A DNA stretch of 39,377 nucleotides from a virus. Shown one piece after another: positions 14,872 through 23,269 of the stretch. Where the stretch lies: positions 1 through 39,377 of IMG/VR virus record IMGVR_UViG_3300044691_000063; one strand, 5' to 3'. Within the stretch, counting starts at the first letter, position 1, and each line of letters starts with the position of its first letter. The notes below the pieces were generated by a model, which saw only the letters and a list, made by a program, of their open reading frames with translations, was not told the origin of the DNA and searched no databases. The translations under genes and the position numbers were made by a program.

Positions 14872-15993
14872 ATGAACGGTAGAGAACATTCTTATTTAGC
14901 TCCCCGTGATATCAAACCTATCAAAGCGTTTGATTCTAGGGAGTATGAAGCTTTAAAACAAATCGGTATCCAGTTCCGAGATGAATCCGTCATTCAAAAC
15001 ATGATGGACTCTTCTATGCTAGCTCGAATCATGGGTCATGCTATGGATGCGTTGCAACCTACGGTTACAACTGCAAGCATTGGCACCCCCATTCAATTCT
15101 TGCAAAATTGGTTACCAGGTTTTGTATTCATCATCACAGCGGCACGAAAAATCGACGAACTCGTTGGTATTTCGACAACTGGCGCTTGGGAAGATGAAGA
15201 AATCGTACAAGGTGTAATGGAGCGTACCGGTTCTTCGCAACCATATGGCGACTACACTAACGTACCGTTATCTAGCTGGAACGTAAATTTCGAACGTCGA
15301 ACCAACATCCGTTTTGAAGAAGGAATGATGGTCGGACGTGAAGAAGAAGCACGTGCAGCTCGTATGCGTGTAGACACTGCATCCATGAAGCGCGAATCTG
15401 CGGCTTTGGCTTTAGAAATCATTCGTAATGCTGTTGGTTTCTTCGGTTATAACTCAGGTTTAAATCGTACATATGGTTTCTTGAATGATCCCGGTTTGCC
15501 ATCCTACGTAACTGTTCCTAACGGTGCGTCTGGTTCTCCACTCTGGTCTTCAAAAACTATGTTGGAAATCGCTAAAGATATTCGTTCCGCGATCGCATCT
15601 TTACGCGCTCAATCCCAAGATACAATTGATCCAGAAACAACCCCAATGACATTGGCGATTGCTACTGTTGCTGTGGATTATCTCTCTCAAATTTCCGATT
15701 TCGGCGAATCTGTTCGTGACTGGATGAAAGAAAACTACCCGTTAATTCGCGTGGTTTCCGCTCCTCAGTTAACAGCCGCAAACGGTGGTGCAAACGTATT
15801 CTATCTATATGCTGAAAGAGTAGATGACATGTCAACTGATGACGGTCGCGTATTCTTACAAAACGTACCAACAAAATTCATGTTGTTAGGCGTTCAGCAA
15901 TTAGCTAAAGGATATGAAGAAGATTATTCCAATGCGACAGCTGGTGTTATGTGTAAACGTCCGTTCGCTGTAGTTAGACGCTCCGGTATCTAA
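14872..15993 (+). CDS. Major capsid protein (DUF2184 family), 373 aa
   Basis: The sequence matches the DUF2184 capsid group, which has the HK97 fold. Signatures include QFLQNWLPGFVFIITAARKI, WEDEEIVQGVMERTGSSQPYG, FERRTNIRFEEGMMVG and late CKRPFAVVRRSGI. It forms the icosahedral shell. The N-terminal about 50 residues (MNGREHSYLAPRDIKPIKAF) might be trimmed by the upstream protease, as in relatives. Strong ribosome binding site AAGGAG. Codon choice looks more optimised than in neighbouring genes (frequent CGT, GGT, GAA), as expected for the most abundant product. An unusual promoter/operator follows its stop codon. Confidence 0.93.
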   Translation: MNGREHSYLAPRDIKPIKAFDSREYEALKQIGIQFRDESVIQNMMDSSMLARIMGHAMDALQPTVTTASIGTPIQFLQNWLPGFVFIITAARKIDELVGISTTGAWEDEEIVQGVMERTGSSQPYGDYTNVPLSSWNVNFERRTNIRFEEGMMVGREEEARAARMRVDTASMKRESAALALEIIRNAVGFFGYNSGLNRTYGFLNDPGLPSYVTVPNGASGSPLWSSKTMLEIAKDIRSAIASLRAQSQDTIDPETTPMTLAIATVAVDYLSQISDFGESVRDWMKENYPLIRVVSAPQLTAANGGANVFYLYAERVDDMSTDDGRVFLQNVPTKFMLLGVQQLAKGYEEDYSNATAGVMCKRPFAVVRRSGI

Positions 15994-16021
15994 TTGACGA
16001 ACTCGTGAATAGGGCTATACT
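15994..16021 (+). promoter_or_regulatory. Promoter with family B operator inside the late operon
   Basis: Immediately after the capsid stop: -35 TTGACG (15994-15999), 16-bp spacer, -10 TATACT (16016-16021). The sequence TTGACGAACTCGTGA (15994-16008) matches the operator at 35142-35156 in 14 of 15 positions. It would allow separate control of the connector and tail genes. The -10 lies inside the stem-loop at 16008-16033. Confidence 0.65.
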
Positions 16022-16033
16022 TATAGCCCTATT
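16008..16033 (+). other. Strong stem-loop after the capsid gene
   Basis: AATAGGGCTAT (16008-16018) pairs perfectly with ATAGCCCTATT (16023-16033) around a 4-nt loop, ACTT. No T-run follows (AACTACAATTG), so it is not a classical terminator. It may partly terminate, protect the capsid mRNA 3' end or mark an RNase cut, giving higher capsid expression than tail genes. Confidence 0.7.
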
Positions 16034-16057
16034 AACTACAATTGAGGACATTACAAA

Positions 16058-16438
16058 ATGGGTCACTATATCTATTCCACTTTAGCAGCGCCCCAAGCGT
16101 ATACCACCTACAAGAAAAACGATCCTAAAGAATTAGCTCTTGTTGAAAGTGTCGTGCATATTAAAGGTGGCACCGGGATAATGGAAGCTAGAAATATCCA
16201 AACCCCACTTGGTGTTATGACCGAAGTAACTTCGGACGAATTGAAAGCTTTGATGGAAAACCATGTTTTTAAGATGCACTTGGAAAATGGCTATATCACC
16301 ATCGAAGATAAAGAGAAGAAAGTCGAGAAAGTTGCCAAAGATATGAATATGAAAGATAAGTCTCGGCCACTTACTCCCGATGATTTTGAAAAAGGTAAAG
16401 ACGGTAAATCAGGTAAATTAAAACGGGATGACGTTTAA
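16058..16438 (+). CDS. Conserved protein after the major capsid gene, 126 aa
   Basis: The N-terminal 70 residues (YIYSTLAAPQAYTTYKKND, VVHIKGGTGIMEARNIQTPLG, VMTEVTSDELKALMENHVFK) form a compact mixed domain. It resembles small proteins found right after DUF2184-type capsid genes in myoviruses. The C-terminal 35 residues are lysine/aspartate-rich and probably disordered. A minor head or head-completion role is likely from position only; no function is established to my knowledge. Confidence 0.7.
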   Translation: MGHYIYSTLAAPQAYTTYKKNDPKELALVESVVHIKGGTGIMEARNIQTPLGVMTEVTSDELKALMENHVFKMHLENGYITIEDKEKKVEKVAKDMNMKDKSRPLTPDDFEKGKDGKSGKLKRDDV

Positions 16439-16882
16439 TTGAGTACCACTTTCACTTTTGACATACCGGCATTCAGAGTTTCGTTTCCGGCATTCGCGAA
16501 CGAAACGACTTTCCCAGACGCTACATTGCAAATGTACTGGGATAGCGCGACGTGTATTATTGAAAACACGACGTATGAATGTTATATGCTTGAGGGTGCT
16601 TGTCGTTATAGAGCATTAACGCTTTTAACGGCTCATTTGGCCGCACTAGGGGTTCTGATAGCTGCGGGCCAAGTTCCGGGTTTAGTTCAGACCGCTACAG
16701 TTGATAAAGTTTCAGTTTCTCTCACACCGCCGCCTTTGCAAACTCAGTTTCAATGGTGGTTAAGTTTGACTCCTTATGGCCAGCAACTATTAGCGTTATT
16801 GCAGGTTGCATCGGTGGGCGGTGAATATTATGGAGGGTTGCCCGAACTTTCAGCTTTTCGCAAAGTAGGAGGAATCTTTTAA
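16439..16882 (+). CDS. Head-tail connector protein (DUF4054 family), 147 aa
   Basis: The protein reads [32 protein letters not shown] then [16 protein letters not shown], and later [18 protein letters not shown] with [21 protein letters not shown]. This is the DUF4054 pattern, an adaptor that sits below the portal. The start is a TTG immediately after the preceding stop; no ATG occurs before residue 47, which would cut the conserved N-terminus, so the TTG start is favoured. It has GGGATG a dozen bases upstream. Confidence 0.85.
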   Translation: MSTTFTFDIPAFRVSFPAFANETTFPDATLQMYWDSATCIIENTTYECYMLEGACRYRALTLLTAHLAALGVLIAAGQVPGLVQTATVDKVSVSLTPPPLQTQFQWWLSLTPYGQQLLALLQVASVGGEYYGGLPELSAFRKVGGIF

Positions 16883-17370
16883 TGACAGTTAAAAGAGTAG
16901 ACGGCCCCGGTAAGAAACAATTAGAAATCATGATCAAGGGTTTAGGCAATAAAGTCGGAAAGGTTGGCTGGCTAGACCGATCGGCTTATGAAAACGGCGT
17001 TACGGCAGCATATGTGGCTGCAATTCAAGAATACGGCTATGCGCCTAAGAACATCCCGCCGCGACCGTTCATGCGCATAACAATAGCTAACAAACAACAA
17101 GATTGGAAACGACTCGCTGAAACCGGCGCAAAAGCTATTGCCAAAGGTAACTCTAATATGACTAGGGTTATGGAGGGTATCGGCTTAAAAGCGGCGGGTG
17201 ACGTTAGACGAACGATATCAACAATACAAAATCCTCCTTTAAAACAATCCACGATTGACGCTAGACTACGTAAACGGTCTAACAAAACGACCGTAGGTAA
17301 TTTGACGAAACCGTTAGTTGATACTGGTTTCATGTTGGCAACGCTTACTAATTCGGTGGAAGATGAATGA
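16882..17370 (+). CDS. HK97 gp10-like tail completion / neck protein, 162 aa
   Basis: The segment KVGKVGWLDRSAYENGVTAAYVAAIQEYGY, split by the family's usual 'PPRPFMR' (residues 56-62), is typical of gp10-like/virion morphogenesis proteins. These are minor tail or neck proteins that close the head-tail joint. The later part QSTIDARLRKRSNK and KPLVDTGFMLATLTNSVE ('L.DTG.ML.S..') is the conserved end of the family. AGGAGG precedes the ATG, which overlaps the previous stop. Confidence 0.85.
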   Translation: MTVKRVDGPGKKQLEIMIKGLGNKVGKVGWLDRSAYENGVTAAYVAAIQEYGYAPKNIPPRPFMRITIANKQQDWKRLAETGAKAIAKGNSNMTRVMEGIGLKAAGDVRRTISTIQNPPLKQSTIDARLRKRSNKTTVGNLTKPLVDTGFMLATLTNSVEDE

Positions 17371-17822
17371 TACCGGGCGCGAATGTCTTAAATATGGCGT
17401 TAACCGTGATTGCCAAACAGACGATTATTTATTATCGGTCATTAGGGCGCGCCCTTAACAATGTAGGACAAGAAGTTACGAGCTATGATTCTGGTGTTAC
17501 TCTATTAGGGAGTTTTCAACCAGTACCACGAAATTTATATAATCAATTCGGTTTAGACCTTCAAAAATCGTATTTTACTTTCTATGTTTCGGCCAATCTA
17601 ATCGATTTGGGCCGGGATGTTTCCGGCGATCAAATCGTATTTAATAGTTTACGATATCAATGCGAATCTAATAACGATTGGTATGATATAGACGGTTGGA
17701 AAGGTGTACTATGTGTACTGATTGAAGAACAAACTTCGCAACCCGTTTTCGGTTTTGGATTGCCATTACAAAGCAACGGTAATTTCAATTACGATAATGG
17801 TGATTTTGAGGTGGGAACATGA
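17367..17822 (+). CDS. Head-tail joining / collar protein, 151 aa
   Basis: The middle, LLGSFQPVPRNLYNQFGLDLQ then YFTFYVSANLIDLGRDVSGDQIVFNSLRYQC, resembles proteins found between gp10-like and tail-terminator genes in DUF3383-sheath myoviruses. The first 30 residues (ALTVIAKQTIIYYRSLGR) are hydrophobic but short of a clear membrane helix. Likely a collar or joining component by position and by 'DxxRDVSGDQFVF.G..YQ'. ATGA overlaps tie it to both neighbours, indicating coupled translation. Confidence 0.72.
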   Translation: MIPGANVLNMALTVIAKQTIIYYRSLGRALNNVGQEVTSYDSGVTLLGSFQPVPRNLYNQFGLDLQKSYFTFYVSANLIDLGRDVSGDQIVFNSLRYQCESNNDWYDIDGWKGVLCVLIEEQTSQPVFGFGLPLQSNGNFNYDNGDFEVGT

Positions 17823-18358
17823 CAGATAATGAACTTATACGATTGTTTCTGCCGATTATAAATGCAGGTTTGGTCGCCGATGGGTTTACGGGTGTTACAG
17901 TTAAGCAATCCAATCAACCAACGTTACAAGGTGCGAACACTAATCCAACGGTTTATTTTTATAAGTTGTTCGATAAACGGTACGGTTTCCTACGTCGAGA
18001 TAGCACGTGGAATGAAGATGCCGAAATTATGACGCATACCGAAGACCAAATGTACGAAACATCATTTCAGATTAGCGCAATGGTGATGCAGAACCCGAAT
18101 ACGCCATATCAATACACGGCTTCGGATTTAGTAAACGAAGTAGCCGCCATAATGCAAAGCGATTCGACAAGGGAAACTCTAGCTGCCTCTAGCGTAGGCA
18201 TTCTTAGAGTAATGGAGGTTAGAAATCCTTACTTTAAAGACGACTACGATAAATTTGAAGCATTCCCGTCTTTTGATTTTACATTAACTCATAGACAAAC
18301 TAGAGTAAGTACAGATCCGGTGATAGAATCTGTAGAATTTGATATTTATCGCGTCTAA
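17819..18358 (+). CDS. Tail terminator / neck protein, 179 aa
   Basis: MTDNELIRLFLPIINAGLVA followed by GVTVKQSNQPTLQGANTNPT, VYFYKLFDKRYGFLRRD and ETSFQISAMVMQNP match the 'neck terminator gp12-like' proteins of contractile phages. These cap the tube before head joining. The ending FDFTLTHRQTRVSTDPVIESVEFDIYRV is beta-rich. It lies directly before the sheath gene, the standard location of the terminator. Confidence 0.75.
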   Translation: MTDNELIRLFLPIINAGLVADGFTGVTVKQSNQPTLQGANTNPTVYFYKLFDKRYGFLRRDSTWNEDAEIMTHTEDQMYETSFQISAMVMQNPNTPYQYTASDLVNEVAAIMQSDSTRETLAASSVGILRVMEVRNPYFKDDYDKFEAFPSFDFTLTHRQTRVSTDPVIESVEFDIYRV

Positions 18359-18376
18359 TTATTTGAGGGATAAAAT

Positions 18377-20101
18377 ATGGCAATTGATTTATCTAGGTAT
18401 GTAGACATTACCTCGGGAGTGGGCGCGGGTACTGTAGTAAGTCCAAGGGAACTAATAGGACGTATTTTCTCAGTTAATCCTTTGATTCCTCCCGGCGGTG
18501 TTACGTTAGAATTTACGACTTCGGCGGCGGTTGGTGCATACTTCGGTTTAGCTAGTGAAGAATACGCTAGAGCCTTATTTTACTTCGCTTGGATCAGTAA
18601 AAATATTACTCGTCCTAAGAAACTCGGCTATAGCCGATGGGTTAATGCCGATGTTGCACCGCGTATTTACGGTAATGTGCAAACTCAAGCATTAGCAGCA
18701 TGGCAATTGATTACCGCAGGATCGTTTAAATTGACGATTGGTGCAGTTCAAAATTCCTTTACGACTTTGAATTTTTCGGCGGCGGCAAGCCTATCTGATG
18801 TTGCAAGTATTATACAAACAGCTATCAGAGCCGTTGTTACAACTACAAAATCTTCATCTACGACGAGTAGCAGTGCTGTTGTCACGATGGCGAGTACTAC
18901 GGGATTAACTGCGGGAATGGTTGTTACTGGCACGGGTATTCCGGCTAGTACGACGATTCTTTCAGTAGATAGCGGTACTCAAATTACCCTTAGTGCTAAT
19001 GCTACGGCAACCGGCACGCCAACACTGACGTTTACTGACGCCGTATGGGGATTAGCAACCGTTACGTGGAATTCCACTCGCGGAAGTTTTGATTTCGTTG
19101 GGGGTGCAACGGGCGCGAATGTTATTTCCGTTCAGATCGGAACAACCGGCACTAACATTGCATCAAAATTAGGTTGGATTTACGACAGTTCGTTAAGTGC
19201 AACGAACACTTTGATTATTGCCAATGGTGCAGTAACCGAAATCGTTACGGCTGCCCTAACTCAATCGGCTAATTTATCGAATAATTTTGGTTCTTTCTTA
19301 TTTCAACCCGCATTAACTATTGAACAAATCGCTTTGATCGGAGCGTGGAATACCGAACAAAATATCCTGTATCAATATATGGTTCCTGTCATTACTGCCA
19401 ATGTCGCAAGTTATTTTACGGCTTTAGTGGCTTACTCCGGTTTAGCAGTTACTTTATCCGAAGTCAGTGGCGAATATCCCGAAATGGTTCCTATGATGAT
19501 ATTAGCGGCCACGGATTATTTAGCGGCTAACTCAGTACAAAACTACATGTTTCAAATATTCGATTTAACCTACGGGGTTTCTACCGATGCGGTTGCGGAT
19601 ATAATGGACGCGGCGCGAGCAAACTATTACGGTCGTACCCAAACTGCCGGCCAGTTCTTAGATTTTTACCAACGCGGTGTTTTAATGGGGTTGCCTACAT
19701 CCCCAACAGATATGAACACTTATGCAAATGAACAATGGCTCAAAGACGCAGCGGGCGCAGCGGTCATGACCTTGTTGTTAGCACTGGCGAGAGTGTCTGC
19801 AAATGTCCAAGGCCGCAGCCAGATTCTTACCACGCTTCAAGCTGTTATTAATGCTGCATTAAACAATGGTACGATTAGCGTTGGTAAGTTACTAACTCCG
19901 ACTCAAAAACTCTATATTTCTGAAATCACAAATGACGTGAACGCTTGGTATCAAGTGCAAAATATCGGGTATTGGGTTGATTGCGTAATTCGTCAGGTTA
20001 TTACAGACAGTGAAACAATCGAGTACGTGGCTGACTATATCTTGGTATATAGTAAAGATGACGTGATCCGTAAAGTTAACGGCACACATGTTCTAATCTA
20101 A
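18377..20101 (+). CDS. Tail sheath protein (DUF3383 family) with inserted domain, 574 aa
   Basis: The N-terminus (LSRYVDITSGVGAGTVVSPRELIGRIF), FGLASEEYARALFYFAWISK and the C-terminal half (PVITANVASYFTALVAYSGL, GVSTDAVADIMDAARANYYG, YQRGVLMGL) are characteristic of DUF3383 contractile sheath subunits. Residues about 152-217 hold an inserted Ser/Thr-rich module (ASTTGLTAGMVVTGTGIPAS, then SGTQITLSANATATG), a repeat type seen in surface domains of phage virion proteins. It interrupts the sheath sequence, so it probably projects outward. The sheath contracts to drive the tube into the host envelope. TGAGGG precedes the ATG. Confidence 0.9.
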   Translation: MAIDLSRYVDITSGVGAGTVVSPRELIGRIFSVNPLIPPGGVTLEFTTSAAVGAYFGLASEEYARALFYFAWISKNITRPKKLGYSRWVNADVAPRIYGNVQTQALAAWQLITAGSFKLTIGAVQNSFTTLNFSAAASLSDVASIIQTAIRAVVTTTKSSSTTSSSAVVTMASTTGLTAGMVVTGTGIPASTTILSVDSGTQITLSANATATGTPTLTFTDAVWGLATVTWNSTRGSFDFVGGATGANVISVQIGTTGTNIASKLGWIYDSSLSATNTLIIANGAVTEIVTAALTQSANLSNNFGSFLFQPALTIEQIALIGAWNTEQNILYQYMVPVITANVASYFTALVAYSGLAVTLSEVSGEYPEMVPMMILAATDYLAANSVQNYMFQIFDLTYGVSTDAVADIMDAARANYYGRTQTAGQFLDFYQRGVLMGLPTSPTDMNTYANEQWLKDAAGAAVMTLLLALARVSANVQGRSQILTTLQAVINAALNNGTISVGKLLTPTQKLYISEITNDVNAWYQVQNIGYWVDCVIRQVITDSETIEYVADYILVYSKDDVIRKVNGTHVLI

Positions 20102-20118
20102 TTTAGAGGTACGGACAC

Positions 20119-20571
20119 ATGACAGTAGACATTTCGGGCTTTGGATTACGAGTAAATTTAATAGCCTCTAATACTTTGCCAATAGGGGTTAATCTAACGC
20201 AATTTGCGGATGATTCTGACCCTTTGGATATTCCATCTATCCAAATTGCAGATTCTGCAATGGGTTTAAATGGTGACTTAATTACATGGTCTAAAGCTAA
20301 CCCGATTAAGGCCACTCTAAATCTCATTGCGGCGGGTGAAGACGATACGATTATGGCTCTCATTTTTGAAGCTAATCGAGTAGGCCGTGGGAAAACGGGA
20401 GCGCGAGATATTATTACTATGACGGTGATGTACCCAGACAACCGTTTTATTACCTTAACTAAAGGGGTGATTACTGACGGTATGCCGGGCAATGCAGTTG
20501 CCAGTGCCGGTCGTTTGAAATCGAAAGCGTATTTATTTTCATTTGAGAATAAAATCGGGGCTGGGGCATGA
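20119..20571 (+). CDS. Tail tube protein (DUF3277 family), 150 aa
   Basis: The opening [20 protein letters not shown] and the middle [20 protein letters not shown] with '[20 protein letters not shown]' are typical of the DUF3277 tube proteins that follow DUF3383 sheaths. Hexameric rings of this protein form the inner tube that conducts DNA. Its ending, [17 protein letters not shown], is also conserved in type. AGAGGT lies before the ATG. An antisense open frame of 200 codons covers the same region but has no supporting signals. Confidence 0.88.
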   Translation: MTVDISGFGLRVNLIASNTLPIGVNLTQFADDSDPLDIPSIQIADSAMGLNGDLITWSKANPIKATLNLIAAGEDDTIMALIFEANRVGRGKTGARDIITMTVMYPDNRFITLTKGVITDGMPGNAVASAGRLKSKAYLFSFENKIGAGA

Positions 20572-20990
20572 TAGAACCAAAAGAAATTGAAATTGACGGC
20601 AAGAGATACACAATTTCGAAATTTCCTGCCGTTGCAGGTCGGGAAATCGTTGCGAAATATCCACTTTCGGGAATGCCGAAACTCGGGGATTATGCCGTAA
20701 ATCAAGAAACAATGCTTAAACTAATGTGCTATGTGTCGGTTACTCTTCCTGATGGGTCACTCCTTCCATTATCGAATCGAACTCTAGTCGATAACCATGT
20801 TAAATCGTGGGAAGTTTTGGCTAAAATAGAAATTGCAACTATGGAGTATAATTGCTCTTTTTTTCAAAACGGGCGAGTCTCACGTTTCTTCGACGATATC
20901 GCCCAGAAACTCCCCACGTGGATTTCCAAAATGTTGATGGGTTTATCGGAGCGATTGTCGCAAGTGGAAAAGCCACCCTCTACGAATTAA
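20568..20990 (+). CDS. Tail assembly chaperone, upstream frame, 140 aa
   Basis: The protein has an N-terminal small domain ([20 protein letters not shown], then VAKYPLSG), a helical middle and ends [20 protein letters not shown] with a polar tail. Such proteins bind the tape measure and help tube assembly. The second chaperone frame lies -1 relative to it and overlaps it, the classic G/G-T arrangement. Codons TCT TTT TTT at 20856-20864 hold a perfect T_TTT_TTT slippery heptamer. ATG overlaps the tube stop. Confidence 0.82.
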   Translation: MIEPKEIEIDGKRYTISKFPAVAGREIVAKYPLSGMPKLGDYAVNQETMLKLMCYVSVTLPDGSLLPLSNRTLVDNHVKSWEVLAKIEIATMEYNCSFFQNGRVSRFFDDIAQKLPTWISKMLMGLSERLSQVEKPPSTN

Positions 20991-21100
20991 AAACCGTCTA
21001 TAGTCTCGAAGACGCTTTTGATATGTGGGAAATTATCGTGGTAACGAGGTATAACGAACATTTGGCAATGGAACACTCTAAAAAAGGAAGGGGAAAATAA
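20852..21100 (+). CDS. Tail assembly chaperone, -1 frame extension
   Basis: The open frame is -1 relative to the preceding gene. Its clearly natural part is [19 protein letters not shown] then [20 protein letters not shown] and YNEHLAMEHSKKGRGK, as in the second chaperone frame of many myoviruses ('G.ASL.ELQ..YSLEDA.DL.EI...NEH'). It could be made by slippage at 20858-20864, or by re-initiation at TTG 20852 or GTG 20918; the latter gives about 60 aa (starting at DFQNVDG) but has no good Shine-Dalgarno. It ends at the tape-measure start, as expected for a chaperone. Confidence 0.72.
   Translation: MLFFSKRASLTFLRRYRPETPHVDFQNVDGFIGAIVASGKATLYELKTVYSLEDAFDMWEIIVVTRYNEHLAMEHSKKGRGK
20858..20864 (+). 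other. T_TTT_TTT slippery heptamer, candidate -1 frameshift
   Basis: Seven T residues are in the correct phase (T|TTT|TTT) in the upstream chaperone frame. A -1 slip here would join 99 residues of that frame to 78 residues of the downstream frame, ending at 21100, giving a 177-aa fusion. The slip would replace the natural-looking [15 protein letters not shown] segment by a less typical sequence, so re-initiation is an alternative. Confidence 0.5.
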
Positions 21101-22413
21101 TGTCAATCTTAGAGACCTTTTATATCCTTTTTAAGAGCGATTCTAAAGAAGTAAAGAAAGGCGCAGAAGAAGCCAAAAAATCCACGGAAGATCTAGCAAA
21201 ATCTCTTGATAAAGTTAATACGGGTGCAAATCGAGTCGGTGAATCATTCGTTGGTATGGGGCGCTCTATTGCCGGTGCGGCGGCCGCTTTACTCACCGTA
21301 GGTGCTGTGATTGGCAATATTAAAGAAGCCTACAAATACACTTTAGGCTTAGATCAAACTTCGAAAGCCTTAAATGTCAATATAGAAACTTTGGATGCTT
21401 GGGGTCGTGCAGTTCAAAAGAACGGCGGTACGGCGCAAGGGTTTCAATCCTCTATTCAAAGTTTAGCTAAAAATCTTAATATCCGTAATTCAGATGCAAT
21501 ACGAATGCTTCCTATGCTTGCTGACTCATTTAAAAGAGTAGGCGCGGATCGTAGTATGCGATTCGGTCAAAGCATTGGATTAGATCAAGCAACTATCATG
21601 CTTTTGCAACAAGGACGCCGAGAAGTTGAAGCCGTCATTAATCGTCAGAAAGAACTAGGAACCGTAACCCAACGAGATGCCGAAATCGCCGGCGAGTTTA
21701 ATGATAAATGGACAGACATGACTTTCGCATTTCGCATGATGTGGGTTCAAGTCGGAAGTATAGTTTTACCTATCTTGGGGAAAATCGTAGACGGTTTTAC
21801 CGAGGTTGCTAAATCTTTACAAAAGCACGCCAATTTTATCATAGGGGCATTCATCGGCATGGGTGCGGCGATTTTATTTTTTACCGCGCCATTGATTGCA
21901 GCTAATGCCGTTGTCATAGGGATAGGCATTGCTATTGCGGTTGCTATCGCGGCTTTCGCTTTACTATTTGAAGATATCGTTGCTTTTGTTAATGGTAATG
22001 AATCAGCCATTGGTCATTTAATAAAAAGATGGCCTATTGTTGGAGAAGTATTCAAAACTGTTTTTCAAGGAATTAGGGATACTATTAATTCAGTAATTGA
22101 ATCTTTTAAATTCCTGTTTGCTGCCATAGAGAAAGTGGGTAGTTTGTTCTCTCAAAAATGGAAAGATGCTCACCCATTTTTCGGAACCATACCCGCTATG
22201 ATGAATGAAGTTGATAACAACCCATTAGGTTCGCAAACTTCTAATAGCATCCTTAATGGCGGTAATACGAAAAGTACGTCAATTAACACCGGGCCGATTA
22301 CAATAAACACACAAGCTACCAACGGTGAAGAAGTTAGCGGGGCTTTAGCCCGTGGATTAAGAGACCAGTTACGACAGGCGACAGGAACATTTGACGACGG
22401 AGTGTTAGCCTAA
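21100..22413 (+). CDS. Tape measure protein, 437 aa
   Basis: The N-terminal 60 residues are a lysine-rich helix (SDSKEVKKGAEEAKKSTEDL) followed by a hydrophobic GMGRSIAGAAAALLTVGAVI. The central part (LNVNIETLDAWGRAVQKNGG then FQSSIQSLAKNL) is the common tape-measure domain. Residues 240-295 contain long hydrophobic helices (FIIGAFIGMGAAILFFTAPL and following), which probably insert into the host membrane. At 437 residues it is short for a myovirus, predicting a short tail (inference: length scales with tape residues). It lies after the chaperones, with AAGGAAGGGG before the ATG. Confidence 0.88.
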   Translation: MSILETFYILFKSDSKEVKKGAEEAKKSTEDLAKSLDKVNTGANRVGESFVGMGRSIAGAAAALLTVGAVIGNIKEAYKYTLGLDQTSKALNVNIETLDAWGRAVQKNGGTAQGFQSSIQSLAKNLNIRNSDAIRMLPMLADSFKRVGADRSMRFGQSIGLDQATIMLLQQGRREVEAVINRQKELGTVTQRDAEIAGEFNDKWTDMTFAFRMMWVQVGSIVLPILGKIVDGFTEVAKSLQKHANFIIGAFIGMGAAILFFTAPLIAANAVVIGIGIAIAVAIAAFALLFEDIVAFVNGNESAIGHLIKRWPIVGEVFKTVFQGIRDTINSVIESFKFLFAAIEKVGSLFSQKWKDAHPFFGTIPAMMNEVDNNPLGSQTSNSILNGGNTKSTSINTGPITINTQATNGEEVSGALARGLRDQLRQATGTFDDGVLA

Positions 22414-22958
22414 TGCCAACTATTTTTGACACCTTAATTCCACATGCCGCGGTAGACACAGTTGCGGTATTCGACCAGAATTTCCGTCAAGTTTTTCCTC
22501 GCGCGCGGGCGCTAAAAGCCGTCGTTAAGGAAGATGCAAAAGTAATGGAACATCCCGTGGAAACCGGGGCTATTATTACAGACCATCGAATCATATTACC
22601 GATTGAAATTGAATTATCCTTTATTCTTCAATCAGAAGATTATATCGATACTTATCGAGCGATTAAACAATACTTTTTGAATGCTACTTTATTGGTGGTT
22701 CAAACCCGTTCGGGAACATACCAGAATCAATTAATCGCTTCTATGCCGCACGAGGAAGACCCGGAGCAATTCGATACTCTAACGATGGCGGTTAACTTAA
22801 AACAAGTACAGTTCGTAACACCTCAATTTAATGTTAAGCCTCGTAACCCATCGAACTCAACGACGGTTGACCGAGGAAATTTACAACCGAAAACGGCTAC
22901 GGGGAGTTCGACCTATTTAGACCAAATTGGTCATTTTGTTGCGAGGAAAGCATCATGA
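22413..22958 (+). CDS. Baseplate protein with Dit-like N-terminal domain, 181 aa
   Basis: VAVFDQNFRQVFPRARALKA, EHPVETGAIITDHRIILPIE and YRAIKQYFLNATLLVVQTRS follow the pattern of Dit-like baseplate proteins ('v.....v..~hPve.Ga.i.DH...p..i'). These encircle the tube tip and join tail and baseplate. The last 45 residues are Ser/Thr/Asn-rich, likely a flexible linker. Start ATG overlaps the tape-measure stop. Confidence 0.78.
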   Translation: MPTIFDTLIPHAAVDTVAVFDQNFRQVFPRARALKAVVKEDAKVMEHPVETGAIITDHRIILPIEIELSFILQSEDYIDTYRAIKQYFLNATLLVVQTRSGTYQNQLIASMPHEEDPEQFDTLTMAVNLKQVQFVTPQFNVKPRNPSNSTTVDRGNLQPKTATGSSTYLDQIGHFVARKAS

Positions 22959-23269
22959 TGGAAATAGCGCTCGCGACCGTTCCTAATCAATCGTTTTCAT
23001 TACGGTTAGATGACAATTTATACAACATTACTATTAAAGAAACTAATGGTTGCATGTGCGCTACTCTCGTTAGAAATAATATTACTTTGCTTAGTAACGT
23101 GAGATTAGTTGCTCAATTTCCGATTATTCCTTATTTTTATATGGAATCAGGCAATTTTATTATAAGTACCTTAGATGATGATTTACCGGATTGGACAAAA
23201 TTCGGAATTTCACAAACATTAATTTATGCTTCCGAACCTGAACTAGGATCAATACGTGCAGGAACTTGA
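22955..23269 (+). CDS. Baseplate plug protein (Pam3 gp18-like), 104 aa
   Basis: A small beta-rich protein (ATVPNQSFSLRLDDNLYNIT, CMCATLVRNNITLLSNVRLV, DWTKFGISQTLIYASEPEL) matching the small 'plug' baseplate family described in the cyanophage Pam3 and present in similar order here (after Dit-like, before hub). Two ATG codons (22955, 22958) are possible. It overlaps both neighbours by a few bases. The evidence is pattern plus gene order. Confidence 0.72.
   Translation: MMEIALATVPNQSFSLRLDDNLYNITIKETNGCMCATLVRNNITLLSNVRLVAQFPIIPYFYMESGNFIISTLDDDLPDWTKFGISQTLIYASEPELGSIRAGT

Noticed and set aside
20103-20705. 200-codon open frame on the minus strand opposite the tube and chaperone genes
   Set aside because: It is fully antisense to well-supported genes, has no promoter or ribosome-binding site, and its sequence looks like a complementary-strand shadow.
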